Shown here piece by piece: positions 61,210 to 64,000 of a DNA stretch of 64,000 bases. The notes beneath the pieces are model-generated. The model saw only the letters and a program-made list of their open reading frames with translations, was not told the DNA's origin and ran no database searches. This DNA is from Burkholderiales bacterium PBB6 (GTDB taxonomy: Bacteria; Pseudomonadota; Gammaproteobacteria; Burkholderiales; Burkholderiaceae_C). How positions within the stretch are numbered: position 1 is the first letter of the stretch; the number at the start of each line of letters is the position of its first letter. Both the position numbers and the translations under genes were made by a program. The DNA is taken from contig NKIH01000001.1 in assembly GCA_002255925.1 (NCBI GenBank), forward strand, positions 372,001-436,000, given 5' to 3'.

Positions 61210-62418
61210 TCAGTGACGGAAACGGCCGTCGCGCGTGACGATGGCCGTGTCGACGAAGGTGGAGCCGGCGTGCTCGGCCGCCGGCCAGCTGATCTTGAAG
61301 CCGTCGATGTCGAGTTGCGCGTCCTTCATGGCCGCCAGCCAGCGGGGGCGGCTCAGGTCGCGGCCGCAGCGGCGCAGGGCTTCGGCCAGCGCGCGCGTCG
61401 TGACATAGCCTTCCAGGCTGCCGTACGAATAGTCCTGGTCCCGGAACAGGGCGCGGAAGGCGTCTTGATAAGCGCGGGTGAGGGCGGTCTTGCGCTCCCA
61501 CGGGCTGGGCATCACCTGGGCGAACACCATGCCGTTGGCGAGTGGCCCGAGGTGTTTGGCCAGCTGCGCAGAGCCTGAGTTGATGCCCCAGAAACTGGTG
61601 TTCAGGCCAGCTTGCCGGCTCAGCCGGATCAGGCGCTCATAGACGCCCGCCGAGCCATGGTTGAACACCAGCTCCACCTGCTTGTCACCCAGCTGCTGCA
61701 CGAAGGCCTGCAAGCCGGCATCGGTGATGTCGCCCTTGAACGGCATCGGCAGGCGCACCTCCATGCCCAGCGGGCCGGCGATGCGCCGGACGTTGTCGAG
61801 GTGCTGGCGGCCGGTGTCGGAATCGGCCTGCAGAAAACCCACGCGGCGCATGCCCAGGCTGGCGCCGTGGTTCAGCAGCGCGCGGAACTCTTCGCGGTGC
61901 TCGGCGCGCACCGGAAACACCAGCGCTTGCAGCGGCCGGCGCAAACCGGGCGAGCCGGCCATCGGCCCGAACAGCGGCACGCCGGTTTCATTGGCCACGC
62001 CCATCACGGCGGTCGACGGCCCGCCCTCGATCGGACCGAACAGCGCGAACACGCCGTCTGCCACCAGCTGCCGGGCATTGGCCTCGGCTTCCGCGGGCTT
62101 GGCATGGTCGTCCATCACCTTGATCTGCAAGCGCCGCCCCGCCACGCCGCCCGTGGCGTTGATCTGCTGCGCTGCGGCTTCGATGCCCTGGCGAATGGCC
62201 ACCGCGTAATCGTTCTTGGCGTTCTCCAGCGAGATCGTCTGCCCGAGCAGGATCTGCGTCGGCGTGATGCCGGCCGTGGGGTTGGCGGCGGGCGCCGGTG
62301 TGGAGGGACTCGCTGGCTGGGCCAGTGCCATCTGCCACGGGGTGCTGGCGGCCAGCCCGACCGCCGCGCCACCCGTCAGTTGAAGATACCGGCGGCGAGT
62401 GGGGGAGGGTGCAGTCAT
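61210..62418 (-). CDS. ABC transporter substrate-binding protein, leucine-binding-protein type
   Basis: A 402-residue periplasmic LIV-BP-fold protein. It starts with a Tat-like signal (TRRRYLQLTGGAAVGL, cleavage near ALAQ), then the family start ITPTQILLGQTISLENAKNDYAVAIRQGIEAAAQQINATGGVAGR. The solute-binding pocket residues are in FGPIEGGPSTAVM and NHGSAGVYERLIRL. Ligand unknown. No permease or ATPase gene is adjacent, so it is an orphan that may work with a remote LIV system or act as a sensor. It overlaps no neighbour; the M20 gene is divergent. Confidence 0.92.
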   Translation of the reverse strand: MTAPSPTRRRYLQLTGGAAVGLAASTPWQMALAQPASPSTPAPAANPTAGITPTQILLGQTISLENAKNDYAVAIRQGIEAAAQQINATGGVAGRRLQIKVMDDHAKPAEAEANARQLVADGVFALFGPIEGGPSTAVMGVANETGVPLFGPMAGSPGLRRPLQALVFPVRAEHREEFRALLNHGASLGMRRVGFLQADSDTGRQHLDNVRRIAGPLGMEVRLPMPFKGDITDAGLQAFVQQLGDKQVELVFNHGSAGVYERLIRLSRQAGLNTSFWGINSGSAQLAKHLGPLANGMVFAQVMPSPWERKTALTRAYQDAFRALFRDQDYSYGSLEGYVTTRALAEALRRCGRDLSRPRWLAAMKDAQLDIDGFKISWPAAEHAGSTFVDTAIVTRDGRFRH

Positions 62419-62491
62419 CAACCCAGCATACGTCAGCCTCAAACCGTCGCACAATCTGTGGTGTTTACCGACACCGAGGACACCTTGCATC

Positions 62492-63958
62492 ATGAATGCA
62501 CCTGACACCCTGGCCGCGCTCGATCCGGCACAACTGCATCGATTCGTGGACGACGCCTGGCGCGAACGCATCGTGCCCAGCCTCATCGACTACATCGGCG
62601 TGCCCGCCAAGAGCCCGATGTTCGACCCCGACTGGGAGAAGAACGGTCTGATCGACAAGGTGGTGCGTGACGCCGCCGACTGGGTGCTCTCCCGCAAGGT
62701 GCCGGGCCTGACGCTGGAAGTCATCCGCCAGGAAGGCCGCACGCCGGTCATCTTCTTTGAAGTGGCCGCCACCAAGCCGGCCAGCACGCAGACCGTGCTG
62801 ATGTACGGCCACCTCGACAAACAACCGGAATTCAGCGGCTGGCGCTCGGACCTCGGACCCTGGACGCCGAAGATCGAGGACGGCAAGCTCTATGGCCGCG
62901 GTGGCGCCGATGACGGTTATGCCGTGTACGCCGCCATCAGCGCCGTGGAGGCCCTGAAGGCGCAGAACGTGCCGCACCCGCGCATCGTCGGCCTGATCGA
63001 GTCCTGCGAGGAATCCGGCTCGTATGACCTGCTGCCCTACCTCGACCTGCTGCGCCCGCGTTTGGGTGAAGTCAGCCTCGTGGTGTGTCTGGATTCGGGC
63101 GCCGGCAACTACGACCAGCTCTGGCTGACGACCTCGCTGCGCGGCAACATCACCGGCACGCTGAAGGTGGAGATCCTGACCGAGGGCATTCACTCGGGTG
63201 ATGCCAGCGGCCTGGTGCCGTCGAGCTTTCGCATCATGCGCATGGTGCTCGACCGCCTGGAAGATTCGAAGACCGGCCGACTGCTGCCGGAGGCTTTCCA
63301 CTGCGAAGTGCCGTCCGAGCGCGTGGCCCAGGCCCGCGCCACTGCGCACATCCTGGGTGACGAGGTGTGGAAGCGTTACCCCTGGGCCTGTGGCGCCGAC
63401 GGCGCTTTCGCACTGGCCACCGACACCGACCCGGTGGAGGCGCTGCTCAACCGCACCTGGCGTCCGACGCTGTCGGTGACGGGTGTGGACGGCATGCCTT
63501 CGCTGCAGAACGCCGGCAATGTGCTGCGCCCGTTCACGGCCTTCAAGCTGAGCCTGCGCCTGCCGCCGCTGGTGGAAGGCCACACGGCCGCGGTGCAACT
63601 CAAGGCGCTGCTGGAAGACAACGCGCCCTACAACGCCAAGGTCACCTTCCACCCGGACGGCCGCATGAACGACTGGGGCGCCACGGGCTGGAATGCGCCG
63701 ACGCTGGCGCCGTGGCTGGAGGCCGCGATGGACACCGCGTCACGCCGGCACTTCGGTGCGCCGCTGGGCTACATCGGCCAGGGCGGCACGATTCCGCTGA
63801 TGAACCTGCTGCAACAAGGCTTCCCGATGGCCCAGATGATGGTCTGCGGCGTGCTCGGCCCGAAAAGCAACGCGCACGGCCCGAACGAGTTCCTGCACAT
63901 CGGCTACGGCACCCGCCTGACGTCGGCGGTGGCCGAGGTGATTGCCGCGCACCCTTGA
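62492..63958 (+). CDS. M20-family metallopeptidase
   Basis: A 488-residue zinc exopeptidase/deacylase. Metal ligands are visible in VLMYGHLDKQPE (His), YGRGGADDGYAVY (bridging Asp), LIESCEESGSYDL (Glu pair) and the final HGPNEFLHIGYG. The lid domain lies between about residues 210 and 380. The family covers carboxypeptidases and dipeptidases, including carnosinase-like CPG2/PepV members; substrate is not determined. The start ATG at 62492 follows a CCTTGCAT-type leader with no strong ribosome site. The remaining 42 bases of the window are non-coding. Confidence 0.93.
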   Translation: MNAPDTLAALDPAQLHRFVDDAWRERIVPSLIDYIGVPAKSPMFDPDWEKNGLIDKVVRDAADWVLSRKVPGLTLEVIRQEGRTPVIFFEVAATKPASTQTVLMYGHLDKQPEFSGWRSDLGPWTPKIEDGKLYGRGGADDGYAVYAAISAVEALKAQNVPHPRIVGLIESCEESGSYDLLPYLDLLRPRLGEVSLVVCLDSGAGNYDQLWLTTSLRGNITGTLKVEILTEGIHSGDASGLVPSSFRIMRMVLDRLEDSKTGRLLPEAFHCEVPSERVAQARATAHILGDEVWKRYPWACGADGAFALATDTDPVEALLNRTWRPTLSVTGVDGMPSLQNAGNVLRPFTAFKLSLRLPPLVEGHTAAVQLKALLEDNAPYNAKVTFHPDGRMNDWGATGWNAPTLAPWLEAAMDTASRRHFGAPLGYIGQGGTIPLMNLLQQGFPMAQMMVCGVLGPKSNAHGPNEFLHIGYGTRLTSAVAEVIAAHP

Positions 63959-64000
63959 GGTGATCCGGCGTTCAGCGTTTCGGCACTGAGGCAAGCAAAA

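Noticed and set aside
1-64000. CRISPR array, tRNA, rRNA, complete insertion sequence
   Set aside because: No regularly spaced identical repeats, no cloverleaf or CCA-end pattern, no rRNA conserved block and no transposase coding sequence were found on reading both strands.

Overview
The window is high-GC, densely coded chromosome from a Gram-negative betaproteobacterium. The best guess is order Burkholderiales, in the Rubrivivax/Leptothrix/Ideonella-like group. This rests on the general-porin type, the metXW pair, the Gram-negative class A penicillin-binding protein, crotonase and LIV-BP style genes, the 'translational machinery protein' family, and strong G/C third-position bias. No rRNA, tRNA, CRISPR array or complete insertion sequence was seen. 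Placement is inferred from protein families, not from a marker gene.

Layout. 1-4.4 kb: the start of a sensor kinase gene cut by the window edge, its LuxR-type response regulator, and secreted or lipoprotein orphans. About 4.4-11.47 kb: an accessory island with visibly lower GC, non-coding debris and decayed repeat clusters near both ends. It holds a SHOCT-domain membrane protein, a small orphan, and a translationally coupled pair: a large SIR2-like/STAND-type P-loop protein with helical repeats and a C-terminal small beta-barrel-like segment, plus a helical partner carrying an R-X4-H (HEPN-like) motif. This pair looks like an anti-phage system and is the strongest candidate for something undescribed. 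11.5-18.2 kb: metallo-beta-lactamase-fold hydrolase, M48 peptidase, AmpG-like permease, two membrane-anchored coiled-coil proteins, a LysR regulator, and a J-domain/zinc-ribbon/PilZ fusion.

18.2-27.3 kb: a peptide-type ABC uptake locus with two paralogous binding proteins divergent from two permeases and a fused double ATPase, then a UraA-type uracil permease. 27.3-31.9 kb: a small conserved protein, a class II glutamine amidotransferase, and a LytS/LytTR cassette with two consecutive kinase paralogues and one regulator. 31.9-38.2 kb: porin, a two-subunit periplasmic-type molybdenum hydroxylase (IorAB-like), and a hybrid sensor kinase. 38.3-44.6 kb: pyrF, an ECF sigma factor of the phosphorylation-controlled type next to a transmembrane Ser/Thr kinase, a 72-residue membrane protein, and purB.

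44.7-54.6 kb: glutathione transferase, an FMN-binding glutamate-synthase-like protein, PBP1A, a DUF1800/DUF1501 exported pair and a convergent Tat-exported flavoprotein. 54.6-58.4 kb: a SAM-II riboswitch with a terminator hairpin ahead of metX-metW (methionine synthesis), then a membrane diguanylate cyclase. 58.4-64 kb: a DUF2520 Rossmann protein, a dienoyl-CoA-isomerase-like crotonase, a monoacylglycerol-lipase-like hydrolase, a LIV-type binding protein and an M20 peptidase. Nucleotide (pyrF, purB), methionine, cell-wall and transport functions are the stable core. The island and the signalling cassettes are the parts most worth experimental attention.
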